A stretch of 64,000 nt of DNA from RYN-230 sp963837515 (GCA_963837515.1 CAWINT010000006.1:372001-436000); one strand, 5' to 3'. Numbered from the stretch's first letter, positions 1 to 7,180 are shown. Notes: a model not told the origin generated them from the sequence alone. Numbers and translations: made by a program.

Positions 1-512
1 CCGTTCGCGTCGCGTTCCGCCATCAGGCCGCCGCTGGAACTCAGGCCCGGGTCAGCCTCGGTATGGCCAGCGCGGGCCTGCGCCAGCGCCGGCGCCGCGG
101 GCTGCACCAGCGCCTGGCCGTCACGACGGTGCCAGACCTGCAACACCGTGGTCCCCAGGCCGGCCGGGCCCGCGTAGACGTCAACCGCGACCCCTTGGTA
201 GGACAGCGAGCGGCAAGCGGCCGCGGCGCCGCTGAGCAGCCGCACCGCGGCGCTGGCCGCCGCCGCCTGCGACAGCCGGGCGCTGGCGGGGACCAGCGCG
301 GCGGGCCGCGGGCGGGCCAGCGCCGCGGTCCCGCTCTCATCCGCCGCGGCCCGGGACAGCAGCATGCCGCCCCGGGTGGCCAGGTCACCCCAGACCACGG
401 CGATGCCGCCGGCGATCAGCCCGAGCACCACCGCCGCGGTGACCAGCCGGACGGGCAGTGGGTCGTGGGCGGGCGCGTTCCGGCCCGGCGCTGAACTGGT
501 ACGGGCGAACAT
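1..512 (-). CDS. RseB/MucB-like sigma-factor regulatory protein, partial (3' end outside window)
   Basis: The frame stays open from an ATG at 512 to the window edge, giving 170 N-terminal residues. Residues about 21-42 form one hydrophobic segment after a short, basic, proline-containing cytoplasmic N-terminus. The following outward-facing part contains SYQGVAVDVY and TTVLQVWHRRDGQ, which resemble the first beta-strands of the RseB/MucB N-terminal domain, a lipid or lipoprotein-binding fold that modulates anti-sigma proteins. It starts 8 bp after the anti-sigma stop, so it is very probably co-transcribed as the third gene of the sigma operon. A membrane-anchored stress sensor feeding the anti-sigma factor is inferred. 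The C-terminal domain is not visible, so another exported protein cannot be excluded. Confidence 0.6.
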   Translation of the reverse strand, partial: MFARTSSAPGRNAPAHDPLPVRLVTAAVVLGLIAGGIAVVWGDLATRGGMLLSRAAADESGTAALARPRPAALVPASARLSQAAAASAAVRLLSGAAAACRSLSYQGVAVDVYAGPAGLGTTVLQVWHRRDGQALVQPAAPALAQARAGHTEADPGLSSSGGLMAERDAN

Positions 513-519
513 AGCCTGG

Positions 520-1275
520 TCACGGCCCCGGGCTGGCCGTCGCGACGACCTGCCCGGCAGCCGCCCGGCGGGCCGGGCGGAGCAGTGCTTTCCGTGGCGT
601 GGCGGGGCGGGTGGCGGACGCGGTGGCGCTCGCCCGGGCCGGCCGGGCGGCCTGGGTGGCTCGGGCGGCGGTGCGCCGGGAGACCGCCGCGCGGGAGGCG
701 GCCCGGGGGGCCGTGACCGTGGCCGTGGCCGCGGGCGCGGGCGCGGGCGCGGCGCCCGCCAGCGCGCCGTCGGCGGCGGCGCGGACCACCCGGCCGGACA
801 CCGCGCTGGCGGCCGCGGTGGCGCCGGGAGCAGCCGCGGGGGTGGGGGCCACCGGCACATCACCGGTGACGCTGCCGTGCTGGACCAGGAACGAGTCCAC
901 CGCGGGGGTGACCTTGGGCCCGGGGTCCTGCTGCTCGCCGCCGACGAAGAACGCGGCCGCGCCGACCGCCGCCATCACCGAAGCGGCCAGGCCAACCGCC
1001 ATCCACCGGGCAGCCGCGTACACCGCCCGCGGCCGCCACCCCGCGCGCGTGGCGCCGTCCTCCCCGGCCGCCGCCATCGCCATCAGCCGCCCGGTCAGGG
1101 CGGTGTCCACCATGGCCTCGCCCAGCGAGTGCATCCGCTGCTTGAGCGCCCGGAGAGCGACGGCCTCCCGGCGGCACGTGTCGCACCGGGCCAGATGGGC
1201 CAGCACCCGGTCCCGCTCTGCCGCGCCGAGCTCACCATCGATCAGCGCCGACAGGCGCTGTCCGAGATGACTCAT
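520..1275 (-). CDS. Membrane anti-sigma factor with zinc-binding (zf-HC2/ZAS) domain
   Basis: A 251-residue protein. The N-terminal ZAS motif is H27-x3-C31-x2-C34 (HLARCDTC), the zinc site by which this family binds and blocks ECF sigma factors. Residues about 91-111 form one transmembrane helix. The outer half (about 115-251) is Ala/Pro/Thr/Arg-rich and probably unstructured. Its ATG overlaps the stop of the upstream sigma gene by 4 bp (ATGA), which indicates translational coupling and a 1:1 partner pair. Holding the sigma factor at the membrane until an envelope signal releases it is known for the family; the signal is not visible here. The RseB-like gene follows directly. Confidence 0.88.
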   Translation of the reverse strand: MSHLGQRLSALIDGELGAAERDRVLAHLARCDTCRREAVALRALKQRMHSLGEAMVDTALTGRLMAMAAAGEDGATRAGWRPRAVYAAARWMAVGLAASVMAAVGAAAFFVGGEQQDPGPKVTPAVDSFLVQHGSVTGDVPVAPTPAAAPGATAAASAVSGRVVRAAADGALAGAAPAPAPAATATVTAPRAASRAAVSRRTAARATQAARPARASATASATRPATPRKALLRPARRAAAGQVVATASPGP

Positions 1276-2036
1276 AGCTCACCTACCAGCGGAGCCACGA
1301 CCCCCCTCAGGGCGGTGGCAGGCACCGGGACGGCGGCCGGGGCCGGAGCAGCCGGGGCCGGAGCGGCCAGGGCCGGAGCGGCCAGGGCCGGAGCGGCCAG
1401 GGCCGGAGCAGCCGGGGCCGGAGCAGCCGGGGCCGGAGCGGCGGAGCGGCGGGGGCGGCGGTGCTCCAGGGCTGTTCGCAGCAGCGCCCGGCCCCGGTGG
1501 ATGCGGCTGCGCACCGTGCCCAGCTTCACCCCCAACGTGTCCGCGATCTCCTCATACGACAGGCCCTCGATGTCGCACAGGACCACGGCCGCCCGGTACT
1601 CCGGGGCCAGCGCCTTCAGCGCCGCCTGGATGTCGGAGTCCAGGTGCCGATCGTCGAACGCCTGGGCCGGGCTCGGCTCGTCGCCGCGCATCCGCTGCGT
1701 GGTCTCCTCGCCCAGCCCCTCGAACCTGATCCGCTGCTTGCGCCGGGCGGAGTCCAGGAACAGGTTGGTGGTGATGCGGTGCAGCCAGCCCTCGAAGGTG
1801 CCGGGCGTGTAGCTGTCCAGCGAGCGGAAGACCCGGACGAAGACCTCCTGGGTGAGGTCTTCGGCGTCGTGTGAGTTGCCGGTGAGCCGGTAGGCCAGCC
1901 GGTAGACCCGGGCGGAATGCTGGCGGACGATCTCTTCCCAGCTGGGCGGCGTCCACGCAGGCTCGGGCCGGGCCGCGGTGCCGGGCTCATCCACCGTGCC
2001 GTTCCCCTGCCATACGCCGTCTGCCTGTACCACCAT
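1272..2036 (-). CDS. sigE: ECF RNA polymerase sigma factor, SigE-like
   Basis: A 254-residue protein. Region 2 is clear (RVYRLAYRLTGNSHDAEDL, then TFEGWLHRITTNLFLD), as is region 4 (LSYEEIADTLGVKLGTVRSR), matching mycobacterial-type SigE closely. A longer frame reaches 2222, but ATG 2036 is preferred because a good ECF-type promoter sits at 2097-2123 and GGAAGGGG lies upstream of this ATG. The C-terminal ~50 residues are an Ala/Pro-rich tail encoded by 15-bp tandem repeats (about 1331-1440), absent from typical SigE proteins, which are about 170-200 residues. The sigma factor should direct envelope-stress transcription and is coupled to the anti-sigma gene by an ATGA overlap. Confidence 0.9.
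   Translation of the reverse strand: MVVQADGVWQGNGTVDEPGTAARPEPAWTPPSWEEIVRQHSARVYRLAYRLTGNSHDAEDLTQEVFVRVFRSLDSYTPGTFEGWLHRITTNLFLDSARRKQRIRFEGLGEETTQRMRGDEPSPAQAFDDRHLDSDIQAALKALAPEYRAAVVLCDIEGLSYEEIADTLGVKLGTVRSRIHRGRALLRTALEHRRPRRSAAPAPAAPAPAAPALAAPALAAPALAAPAPAAPAPAAVPVPATALRGVVAPLVGEL
1331..1440. repeat. 15-bp tandem repeats encoding the sigma-factor Ala/Pro tail
   Basis: About seven imperfect copies of a 15-bp unit (GGCCAGGGCCGGAGC or GCCGGGGCCGGAGCA on the + strand) stand in register. The unit is a multiple of three, so copy-number change would lengthen or shorten the Ala/Pro tail without breaking the frame. Confidence 0.85.
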
Positions 2037-2096
2037 GGTGCCCAGGCATCCCCTTCCGCACTCGGGCCGCCGGATTATCCGCGCCGTGTCAGTGTT

Positions 2097-2123
2097 AACG
2101 TCACGGCGGCCCGCGCTGGTTCC
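2097..2123 (-). promoter_or_regulatory. ECF-type promoter upstream of the sigma operon
   Basis: On the minus strand GGAACC (2123-2118) is followed 17 bp later by CGTT (2100-2097). This GGAAC-N19-GTT layout matches the SigE/SigR class of actinobacterial ECF promoters, and transcription would start about 50 bp upstream of the sigma ATG at 2036. It is most simply an autoregulatory promoter and argues against the longer upstream start. Confidence 0.65.
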
Positions 2124-2205
2124 CGGATTACGCCGGGTAAAGGATAGGCTGCCGACCTGGGGCACCACTTCTGGATGGCATTCCACCTGGATAGGACGCA
2201 AAGCT

Positions 2206-2838
2206 GTGAGCGCAGAGGCCAACCTTGGCTATGTCGAGGACTACCTCCACGAGGACGAGCCGCTGCTGGCCGCGCGCCGGGAAGCGGCCGAAGTGGGCGG
2301 GAGCACGCCGGTCGGCCCGGCCACCGGCGCGGTGCTCCGCTTCGTTGCCGCGGCCATCAGCGCCCGGGCGGTCGTGGAGATCGGTACCGGCTGCGGCACC
2401 TCGGGGATCTGGCTGCTCCGCGGGATGCGCGGCGACGGCGTGCTGACCAGTGTCGATGCGGAGCCCGAGTACCAGCGGCTGGCCCGGAAGGCCTTCGTGG
2501 AGTCCGGTTTCGGGTCGAACCGTTACCGGCTGATCAGCGGGAAGGCCCTGGACGTGCTGCCCCGGCTTACCGACGGCGCCTATGACCTGGTGTTCTGTGA
2601 CGCCGATCCGCAGAGCTACCTGGACTACCTGACCGAGGCGCTCAGGCTGCTCCGGCCGGGCGGCGTGGTCGCGTTCCACCACGTGCTGGCCAGCGGCCAG
2701 GCGGCCGACAGCGACACGGCCGAGCCGGCTGCGCTGGCCGCCCGCGAGCTGGCGGCGCAGGTCCGGCAGGACGAACGGCTCGCGCCGGCCATGATCCCGG
2801 TCGGTGACGGCCTGCTGGCCGCGATCAAGCGGAGCTGA
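2206..2838 (+). CDS. SAM-dependent O-methyltransferase (family 3)
   Basis: A 210-residue protein. VVEIGTGCGTSGIWLL is the SAM-binding motif I, VLTSVDAEPEYQ motif II, and DLVFCDADPQSYLDYL the metal-binding acidic stretch of catechol/caffeoyl-CoA-type O-methyltransferases. The start is GTG 2206, preceded by AGGAC. The gene diverges from the sigma operon across about 170 bp, a pairing common in actinomycetes. The methyl acceptor is unknown; family members methylate catechol-like substrates. A short inverted repeat (2829-2835 with 2840-2846) overlaps the stop and may terminate transcription. The next 270 bp, to the DUF3117 gene, hold no gene I can support. Confidence 0.85.
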   Translation: MSAEANLGYVEDYLHEDEPLLAARREAAEVGGSTPVGPATGAVLRFVAAAISARAVVEIGTGCGTSGIWLLRGMRGDGVLTSVDAEPEYQRLARKAFVESGFGSNRYRLISGKALDVLPRLTDGAYDLVFCDADPQSYLDYLTEALRLLRPGGVVAFHHVLASGQAADSDTAEPAALAARELAAQVRQDERLAPAMIPVGDGLLAAIKRS

Positions 2839-3119
2839 CGCTCCGCCGAGAGCCGGGCGCGGCCGGGGCGCCCCGGTGAGGGACCCGGGCCGCCCCGGCC
2901 GACCGGCAGGTACTCCGCTGGTTCCGCGGCGCCCGGGCCCGGCTCCGGAGCCGCGTCCGCCTCGTCCGGGAGGCACACCGGGATCACCACTAGGTCGGGC
3001 AGGCCTGCGCTGGCCTCGCCCGTCCCAGTCGGCCCGGCTGCCTCCCGCAGGAGCCGGCCGAGGGTCTGCGGGCCGTCCGCCGCAGCAGCAGCGGTTACTG
3101 TCGCAGTGACCGGCGAGGC

Positions 3120-3287
3120 TCAGCCGGTGACCGCCTTGAGCGCATCCGAGAGCCGGGCGGCCTCATCCGCAGACAGTTCGACCACCAGCCGGCCGCCGCC
3201 CTCGAGCGGCACACGCATGACGATGCCCCGCCCCTCCTTGGTGACCTCGAGCGGACCGTCACCCGTCCGCGGCTTCATCGCCGCCAT
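3120..3287 (-). CDS. DUF3117 small protein
   Basis: A 55-residue protein beginning MAAMKPRTGDGPLEVTKE, with the very conserved actinobacterial DUF3117 sequence (RGIVMRVPLEGGGRLVVEL). The ATG at 3287 has AAAGGGG upstream. A longer upstream frame exists but the family begins at this methionine. The family is nearly universal in actinobacteria and its function is unknown; its size and strand pattern suggest a single small beta-rich domain. It is monocistronic here, divergent from the enoyl-CoA hydratase gene. Confidence 0.93.
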   Translation of the reverse strand: MAAMKPRTGDGPLEVTKEGRGIVMRVPLEGGGRLVVELSADEAARLSDALKAVTG

Positions 3288-3402
3288 TCCGCATCCCCTT
3301 TCCTGCTTCGGGGCCGCACAGGGCCTGTGCAGGCCCCAGCGCCAGGATCCCGGCGCCCGCGGCGGGGTCCGGCCACCCACAGCCGACTTGATCAGTACCT
3401 CT

Positions 3403-3432
3403 ATTATCCAGAGTTCCGGCCTACAGTGGTAA
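3403..3432 (-). promoter_or_regulatory. Candidate promoter of the DUF3117 gene
   Basis: On the minus strand TTACCA (3432-3427) and GATAAT (3408-3403) are separated by 18 bp. The -10 box is a good actinobacterial TAnnnT-like hexamer and the -35 box is weak. The leader would be about 110 nt. Confidence 0.4.
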
Positions 3433-3540
3433 CGATCAGCACTCCCTTCCGCCCGCTGCCCCCGGTAACTACCGTCACAGCAGCCCCTGGTGTCTCCCAG
3501 ACTACGGAGGGTGAGTTCACTCGACGCGAAGGGGAGTCCG

Positions 3541-4335
3541 GTGACCGACACAGTGGGCTGGGAGCTCGACGGGGCGGTCGCCGTCATCACCCTGAACCGG
3601 CCGGCGGCCCACAACGCGCTCACCGAGGAGCTGAAGACGGGCCTGCTGGCCGCGGTTCGCCGGGCCGGCTCCACCCCCGAGGTGCGGGCCGTGCTGATCA
3701 CTGGCGCCGGGCGCGCCTTCTGCGCCGGACAGGACCTGCGGGAACACGCCGCCGTGCTGGACGCCCGGGCCGAGGGACGCCGGACCCCCGACACGGTCCG
3801 GGAGCACTACAACCCGCTTGTGCGGACGATCACAAGCCTGCCCAAGCCGGTGGTCGCCGGGGTGAACGGGGTGGCCGCCGGAGCCGGCGCCTCGCTGGCC
3901 TTCGCCTGTGACCTGCGGATCGCCGCCCGGGGGGCGAGCTTCCTGATGGCCTTCGCCCGGGTCGGCCTGGCCGCCGACTCGGGCGCCTCGTGGACCCTGC
4001 CCCGGCTGGCCGGGATGGCCCGGGCTGCCGAGCTGCTCATGCTGGCCGAGCCGGTACCCGCCACCCGCGCCCTGGAACTGGGACTGGTGAACAGCATCGT
4101 CGATGACGCCGATCTGCCCGCCGCGGCGCGGGCACTGGCCGCACGCCTGGCCGCCGGGCCGACCGCCGCCTACGCCGGGATCAAGGAGCAGCTCCGCTTC
4201 TCAGCCGCGCACGGCCTGGAGGAGTCGCTGGAGAAGGAGGCGGAGATCCAGGCGGCCCTGGGCCATACCGAGGATCACCGGTCCGCAACCGTGGCCTTCA
4301 CCCGCAAGGAGCAGCCAGCCTTCCGCGGCCGGTGA
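3541..4335 (+). CDS. Enoyl-CoA hydratase/isomerase family protein, PaaG-like
   Basis: A 264-residue crotonase-fold protein. The oxyanion-hole segments are AFCAGQDL (about 59-66) and GVNGVAAGAGASLAFACDL (about 102-120). FARVGLAADSGASW carries an Asp in the position typical of PaaG-type ring-epoxide/oxepin isomerases, not the Glu of classical hydratases. Start is GTG 3541 with AAGGGGAG just upstream; a longer frame from 3490 lacks such a site. It likely acts on a CoA thioester in fatty-acid or aromatic-acid breakdown. No other paa gene is nearby, so phenylacetate is only one possibility. Confidence 0.85.
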   Translation: MTDTVGWELDGAVAVITLNRPAAHNALTEELKTGLLAAVRRAGSTPEVRAVLITGAGRAFCAGQDLREHAAVLDARAEGRRTPDTVREHYNPLVRTITSLPKPVVAGVNGVAAGAGASLAFACDLRIAARGASFLMAFARVGLAADSGASWTLPRLAGMARAAELLMLAEPVPATRALELGLVNSIVDDADLPAAARALAARLAAGPTAAYAGIKEQLRFSAAHGLEESLEKEAEIQAALGHTEDHRSATVAFTRKEQPAFRGR

Positions 4336-4349
4336 CCTGGCCGATCGGG

Positions 4350-4446
4350 TCACTCGCCCAGCCGGGCCACTCGCCCAGCCGGGCCACTCGCCCAGCCGGG
4401 CCACTGCCCAGCCGGGCCACTCGCCCAGCCGGGCCACTGCCCAGCG
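4350..4446. repeat. Short tandem repeats after the enoyl-CoA hydratase gene
   Basis: About six copies of a 14-17 bp unit, GGGCCACTCGCCCAGCC with some copies lacking CTC, lie between two convergent genes. The varying unit length suggests slipped-strand expansion. They are adjacent copies without unique spacers, so they are not a CRISPR array. No terminator hairpin is obvious. Confidence 0.8.
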
Positions 4447-4474
4447 GGGTCACCGACAGCCGGGCCCCGCTAGC

Positions 4475-5326
4475 TCACCAGGCCTGGGATGCCGCGTCCG
4501 CGACGGCCAGTTCTTCGTGGGCGCAGACGATCTGCTCCGCCGCATCCACCAGGTCGCTGAACGCCCGGCACTCCCGGTGGCCGCTGCGCGTGGTCCACGA
4601 CACCACCCGGCTGCGGCACCACACCGTCAGATCGCGGCGGATGGACAGCACCGACATGCCAGCGGCGGCCGCGTCGCAGTGCACGATGTGCCCGATCCCC
4701 CGCTCGCTGAGCATCCGCTCCAGCGTGTTCGCCGCCTGCAGCGAACCGGGCTGGGGACGGCGGAACCGGTCCAGCGCCGTGGACTCCGGCACCGGCAGGG
4801 CGAACCAGACCGCCTTGCCCGGGACCTTCCAGCCGCTCAGCCGGGCCCGGCTCAGATGATGGCCCCAGCGGCCGCAGGACAGGCCGTGCAGCACATGCAG
4901 CCCCCGTCCGCTGACCGCGTCATCGGGCACCCTGGCCGCGACGTCCGGCGGCCGGCCATCACGCCAGCCCGGCAGGGTGTCGAAAACCTTGCAGACCAGT
5001 TCCTGCGCTCCGACGGCCTGCCGGAGGTAGAGCCAGATCTCCGCATTTCCTGCCCCGGCCGGGACCGGCGCGGCCGTCCCGGCGACCCGCCGTGCGTGCA
5101 GGCTGTTGGCCGCGAGTTCGCTGGCCATGACGGCCCCGTCGTAGAGGGTCTCGTCCGTCAGGCCGATACCCGCCGCTGCGGTCCGGAAGAACCGCCGCGC
5201 CGCGGCCGCACAGGTGGTGTCGGCGGGGAGCACGGCAGCGGAGCAGCCGCCAGCGGAAACGGTAACGGCGGGAGGATCCACCGCGACAGTGGCGTGCGGC
5301 ACATCAACGGCAAGCGACGCTAACAT
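4475..5326 (-). CDS. ATP-binding protein with anti-sigma-type HATPase domain
   Basis: A 283-residue protein. Residues about 30-175 resemble the HATPase_c_2 (RsbW/SpoIIAB-like) fold: an N-box-like MASELAANSLHAR and a later SGRGLHVLHGLSCGRWG that fits the G2 lid. The C-terminal ~100 residues are a separate region I cannot assign. Start ATG 5326 has GGGAAGG upstream and a good promoter at 5364-5392. ATP-binding proteins of this type are companions of WhiJ/AbaA-like and DUF397 genes in actinomycetes; binding a sigma or anti-sigma partner is inferred. It stands alone on its transcript, at the left end of the regulatory island. Confidence 0.75.
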   Translation of the reverse strand: MLASLAVDVPHATVAVDPPAVTVSAGGCSAAVLPADTTCAAAARRFFRTAAAGIGLTDETLYDGAVMASELAANSLHARRVAGTAAPVPAGAGNAEIWLYLRQAVGAQELVCKVFDTLPGWRDGRPPDVAARVPDDAVSGRGLHVLHGLSCGRWGHHLSRARLSGWKVPGKAVWFALPVPESTALDRFRRPQPGSLQAANTLERMLSERGIGHIVHCDAAAAGMSVLSIRRDLTVWCRSRVVSWTTRSGHRECRAFSDLVDAAEQIVCAHEELAVADAASQAW

Positions 5327-5353
5327 GATCCTCAGCCTTCCCGGCCCGCAATC

Positions 5354-5364
5354 TGTGAAACACA
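5354..5364. promoter_or_regulatory. Island operator copy 1 (TGTGA-N-ACACA)
   Basis: TGTGAAACACA is an 11-bp inverted repeat with one mismatch. It overlaps the predicted transcription start and touches the -10 box of the ATP-binding protein gene. The same motif occurs at 6789-6799 and 8096-8106, each in front of an island gene. A regulator site, probably for the XRE protein encoded at 5886-6737, is inferred. Confidence 0.5.
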
Positions 5365-5392
5365 CATTATGAGTCAGTTAAGCCCTCCGCAA
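5364..5392 (-). promoter_or_regulatory. Promoter of the ATP-binding protein gene
   Basis: On the minus strand TTGCGG (5392-5387) and TAATGT (5369-5364) are separated by exactly 17 bp, a good housekeeping-type promoter. Transcription should start near 5357, leaving a leader of about 30 nt. Confidence 0.6.
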
Positions 5393-5618
5393 CGACATCC
5401 GCCCCGTCCGCGTCGGCTTGAACGAGTCTTTACCCGAGCTGCCGACCGGGATCGCCGCTAACCATCTCATTACTGTTGGTGAGAGGGACGTGACCAACAG
5501 GTAATCATCGGTTGACGGCCTGAGGGTTCACCTGCCGCGGCATGGCCGGTACAGTCATGGCCCGGAGGTTTCCCCGGACTAGGGAGCCGCCAGGCCTTCG
5601 AGACAGGGCCGTGCATAG
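5393..5618. other. Gene-free stretch with a hairpin; possible small RNA
   Basis: No coding frame is credible here. A hairpin pairs ATTAC-TGTTGGT with ACCAAC-GGTAAT, interrupted by one bulged base, over 5469-5506. On the + strand GTTCAC (5526-5531) and TACAGT (5550-5555) with an 18-bp gap could start a transcript of about 90 nt ending at the strong hairpin at 5619-5652. I see no match to an RNA family I know. Confidence 0.3.
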
Positions 5619-5652
5619 AAGAATCCCCCGGGTGGCGGCCCGGGGGATTCTT
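5619..5652. terminator. Strong intrinsic terminator hairpin
   Basis: A perfect 14-bp stem (5619-5632 with 5639-5652) and 6-nt loop lies 11 bp past the stop of the DUF397 gene. Both strands end in short T-rich tails, so it may work in both directions. It would end the XRE-DUF397 transcript and perhaps a small + strand RNA. Confidence 0.8.
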
Positions 5653-5663
5653 TCATGCGGTAA

Positions 5664-5882
5664 CTAGCGGGTGGCTGCGCCGCCGAGGTCGTAGCGGCCC
5701 GCCTTGGTGTCGTTCAGAAATTGAGCGAAGGCGGCCCGGCCCACTACGTGGGCGCCGTCGCCGGGGCGGGTGCTGTCCCGCACGGCGACGATCTCCGGGA
5801 GGTTCGTGGCAATCTCCACGCAACCGCCGTTGTGCAGACTGCGGCGGGCCTTCCGCCATTGGGCTCGAGACAGGTCAATCAT
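5664..5882 (-). CDS. DUF397 domain protein
   Basis: A 72-residue protein. WRKARRSLHNGGCVEIATN, then VAVRDSTRPGD and AFAQFLNDTKAGRYDL, give the full DUF397 pattern (W-R-K-S then C-V-E then V-R-D-S). The family includes BldB-like small proteins of Streptomyces development and is usually the partner of an adjacent XRE/DUF5753 protein. It starts 3 bp after the stop of that regulator, so the two are one transcript. Opposing or modulating the XRE partner is known for some pairs and is inferred here. Confidence 0.93.
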   Translation of the reverse strand: MIDLSRAQWRKARRSLHNGGCVEIATNLPEIVAVRDSTRPGDGAHVVGRAAFAQFLNDTKAGRYDLGGAATR

Positions 5883-5885
5883 TGG

Positions 5886-6737
5886 CTACTCCAGTTGTTC
5901 TGCCAGATGCTGTAGGTACGATCGCGTATCGAGGGGCTCCAGGGCCCCATCGAGCGCCCGCCTGAACGATTCCCCGTAGGTGCTCACCTGGGCTGCGTTG
6001 CTCACCTCCTGGATGGCCGCGTCGGTTTCGGTATAGACGAGGCTCGGCTCGTCGCGAGGGAAGTCGAAGATGTTCACCGGGGACAGCAGCCCGAGCGGCG
6101 GGCCGTCCGCGAACCGCTGGATACGCAGTTCCACGCCTTTCCGGTTGCTCATCTCGATGAGGTGCTCGATCTGCTCCCGGCGCTCGGCCGCGGTGCCCCA
6201 GCAATAGGCCAGCGAGGCCTCGGTGATCACCGCCACCAGCTTGGGCGCGGTGCCGTCGGTCCGGTCCAGGATCTCCTGGCGGCGCTGCCGGGTCTCCATG
6301 GCTCGCCGACGGTAGCTCAGCGGACGTGGCCCGGCCCGCAGATGCGCCTCGGCGTAGTCCTGGTTCTGCAGCAGGCCGGGCAGCACCAAGGGCATGAAGA
6401 CCCGGATACGCTCCGCGTCGTTCTCGAAGCCGGGGAATTCGTTGTCGAAAATGTCGCTGTAGTCCCGCCACCACGGCCGCGCCCGCGCTCGCATGGCCAG
6501 GTCTTCCAGCTCGTCAGCGGTCTCCCGGTCCACGCCGTAGATCCGCAGCAGGTCCCGGATGTCGCTCATCTCGGGACGCTTCCACTGGTTGGCCTCAAAG
6601 CGGCCCACCTTGCCCCGGCCCCAGTTGAGAATGTCGCAGACGTGGTTGGCCGTGTGGCCCGTCTCCACCCTGAGCTGGGCCAGCCGACGCGACAGCCGGC
6701 GCTTGGCGACGGTGGCGCCGTACGCGTCGTCAGACAT
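5886..6737 (-). CDS. XRE-family transcriptional regulator with DUF5753 (WhiJ-like)
   Basis: A 283-residue protein with an N-terminal helix-turn-helix (about residues 14-70, LRVETGHTANHVCDILNWGR then GRFEANQWKRP) and a DUF5753 sensor domain (about 105-280, with VFMPLVLPGLLQNQDYAEA and AYCWGTAAERREQIEHL). This is the standard actinomycete partner of DUF397 proteins. It is a likely DNA-binding regulator of the island. Its own promoter (-10 TATGCT at 6775-6770) has an 11-bp inverted repeat at 6789-6799 inside the -35/-10 spacer, suggesting autorepression. The signal sensed by DUF5753 is unknown. Confidence 0.93.
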   Translation of the reverse strand: MSDDAYGATVAKRRLSRRLAQLRVETGHTANHVCDILNWGRGKVGRFEANQWKRPEMSDIRDLLRIYGVDRETADELEDLAMRARARPWWRDYSDIFDNEFPGFENDAERIRVFMPLVLPGLLQNQDYAEAHLRAGPRPLSYRRRAMETRQRRQEILDRTDGTAPKLVAVITEASLAYCWGTAAERREQIEHLIEMSNRKGVELRIQRFADGPPLGLLSPVNIFDFPRDEPSLVYTETDAAIQEVSNAAQVSTYGESFRRALDGALEPLDTRSYLQHLAEQLE

Positions 6738-6769
6738 CGCGATCAGCTCCTTGACAAGACGCTGACTGC

Positions 6770-6805
6770 AGCATAACGCTGCCTAACTTGTGAATCGCAG
6801 ATTCT
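6770..6805 (-). promoter_or_regulatory. XRE gene promoter with island operator copy 2 (6789-6799)
   Basis: The minus-strand -10 box is TATGCT (6775-6770). TGTGA-A-TCGCA at 6789-6799 matches the inverted repeat TGTGA-N-TCACA with one mismatch and lies between the -10 box and where the -35 box must be. It also overlaps a second inverted repeat, GAATC-GCA-GATTC (6793-6805). A repressor bound here would block polymerase. Confidence 0.5.
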
Positions 6806-6854
6806 TCAATCTTCACGGTGAACTCTCAGTTCAGCGGCGGCCGGTGGACTGGCG

Positions 6855-7154
6855 CTAGCGGGCCAGGTCGTCGAACTCGCCACCACGGGCGCCGTCGAGA
6901 AAGCACTCCCACTCGTGCTGGTCGTAGACGAGCACCCGGCTTGCCGGGTCCCCGGCCACCCGCATCAGCACCCACTCGGCAGCTGCGCCATCAGCATCGC
7001 CCGGCCCGCGGCCCCCGGCGGCGGCCCCGGCCGCTGCGGCCGCTGCCGGGGGCACAAAGGCGATCTCGATCGCCCCGTCGCCGTCCCCGGACCGCCGCCA
7101 CGCCTGCGCGTCCACGTCGATGCCCAGTTCCTGGGCGGTCGGCTTGCTGGCCAC
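6855..7154 (-). CDS. DUF397-like protein, longer variant
   Basis: A 99-residue protein. The C-terminal half reads AEWVLMRVAGDPASRVLVYD then EWECFLDGARGGEFDDLAR, which fits the second half of DUF397 (V-R-D-S then W-x-x-F-x-x-G-x-R-x-G-E-F). The N-terminal half is different, with a poly-alanine stretch, and lacks the usual W-R-K-S-S start. Start GTG 7154 has a strong GGGAGG site 8 bp upstream; a longer frame to 7331 runs into 23-bp repeats and the neighbouring gene. It follows the DUF574 methyltransferase on the same strand and probably shares its transcript. Function unknown; a second partner for the XRE protein is possible. Confidence 0.8.
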   Translation of the reverse strand: MASKPTAQELGIDVDAQAWRRSGDGDGAIEIAFVPPAAAAAAGAAAGGRGPGDADGAAAEWVLMRVAGDPASRVLVYDQHEWECFLDGARGGEFDDLAR

Positions 7155-7180
7155 TGCTACCTCCCTAGGCCGTCCCGGGC

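Noticed and set aside
364..1812. Long + strand frame (482 codons) over the sigma operon
   Set aside because: It is antisense to a clearly conserved sigma/anti-sigma pair, has no recognisable domain and reflects the stop-poor high-GC composition.
2625..2990. Minus-strand frame after the O-methyltransferase, faintly like a peptidase N-terminus
   Set aside because: Half of it is antisense to the methyltransferase, it has no ribosome site and the resemblance is limited to a few residues.
4201..4437. Minus-strand frame encoding a repeated RLGEWPGWA protein
   Set aside because: It is only the translation of the short tandem repeats and the end of the enoyl-CoA hydratase gene.
5560..5652. Match to the actinobacterial 6C RNA
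   Set aside because: A GC-rich terminator is present, but the two C-rich hairpin loops that define 6C are not visible.
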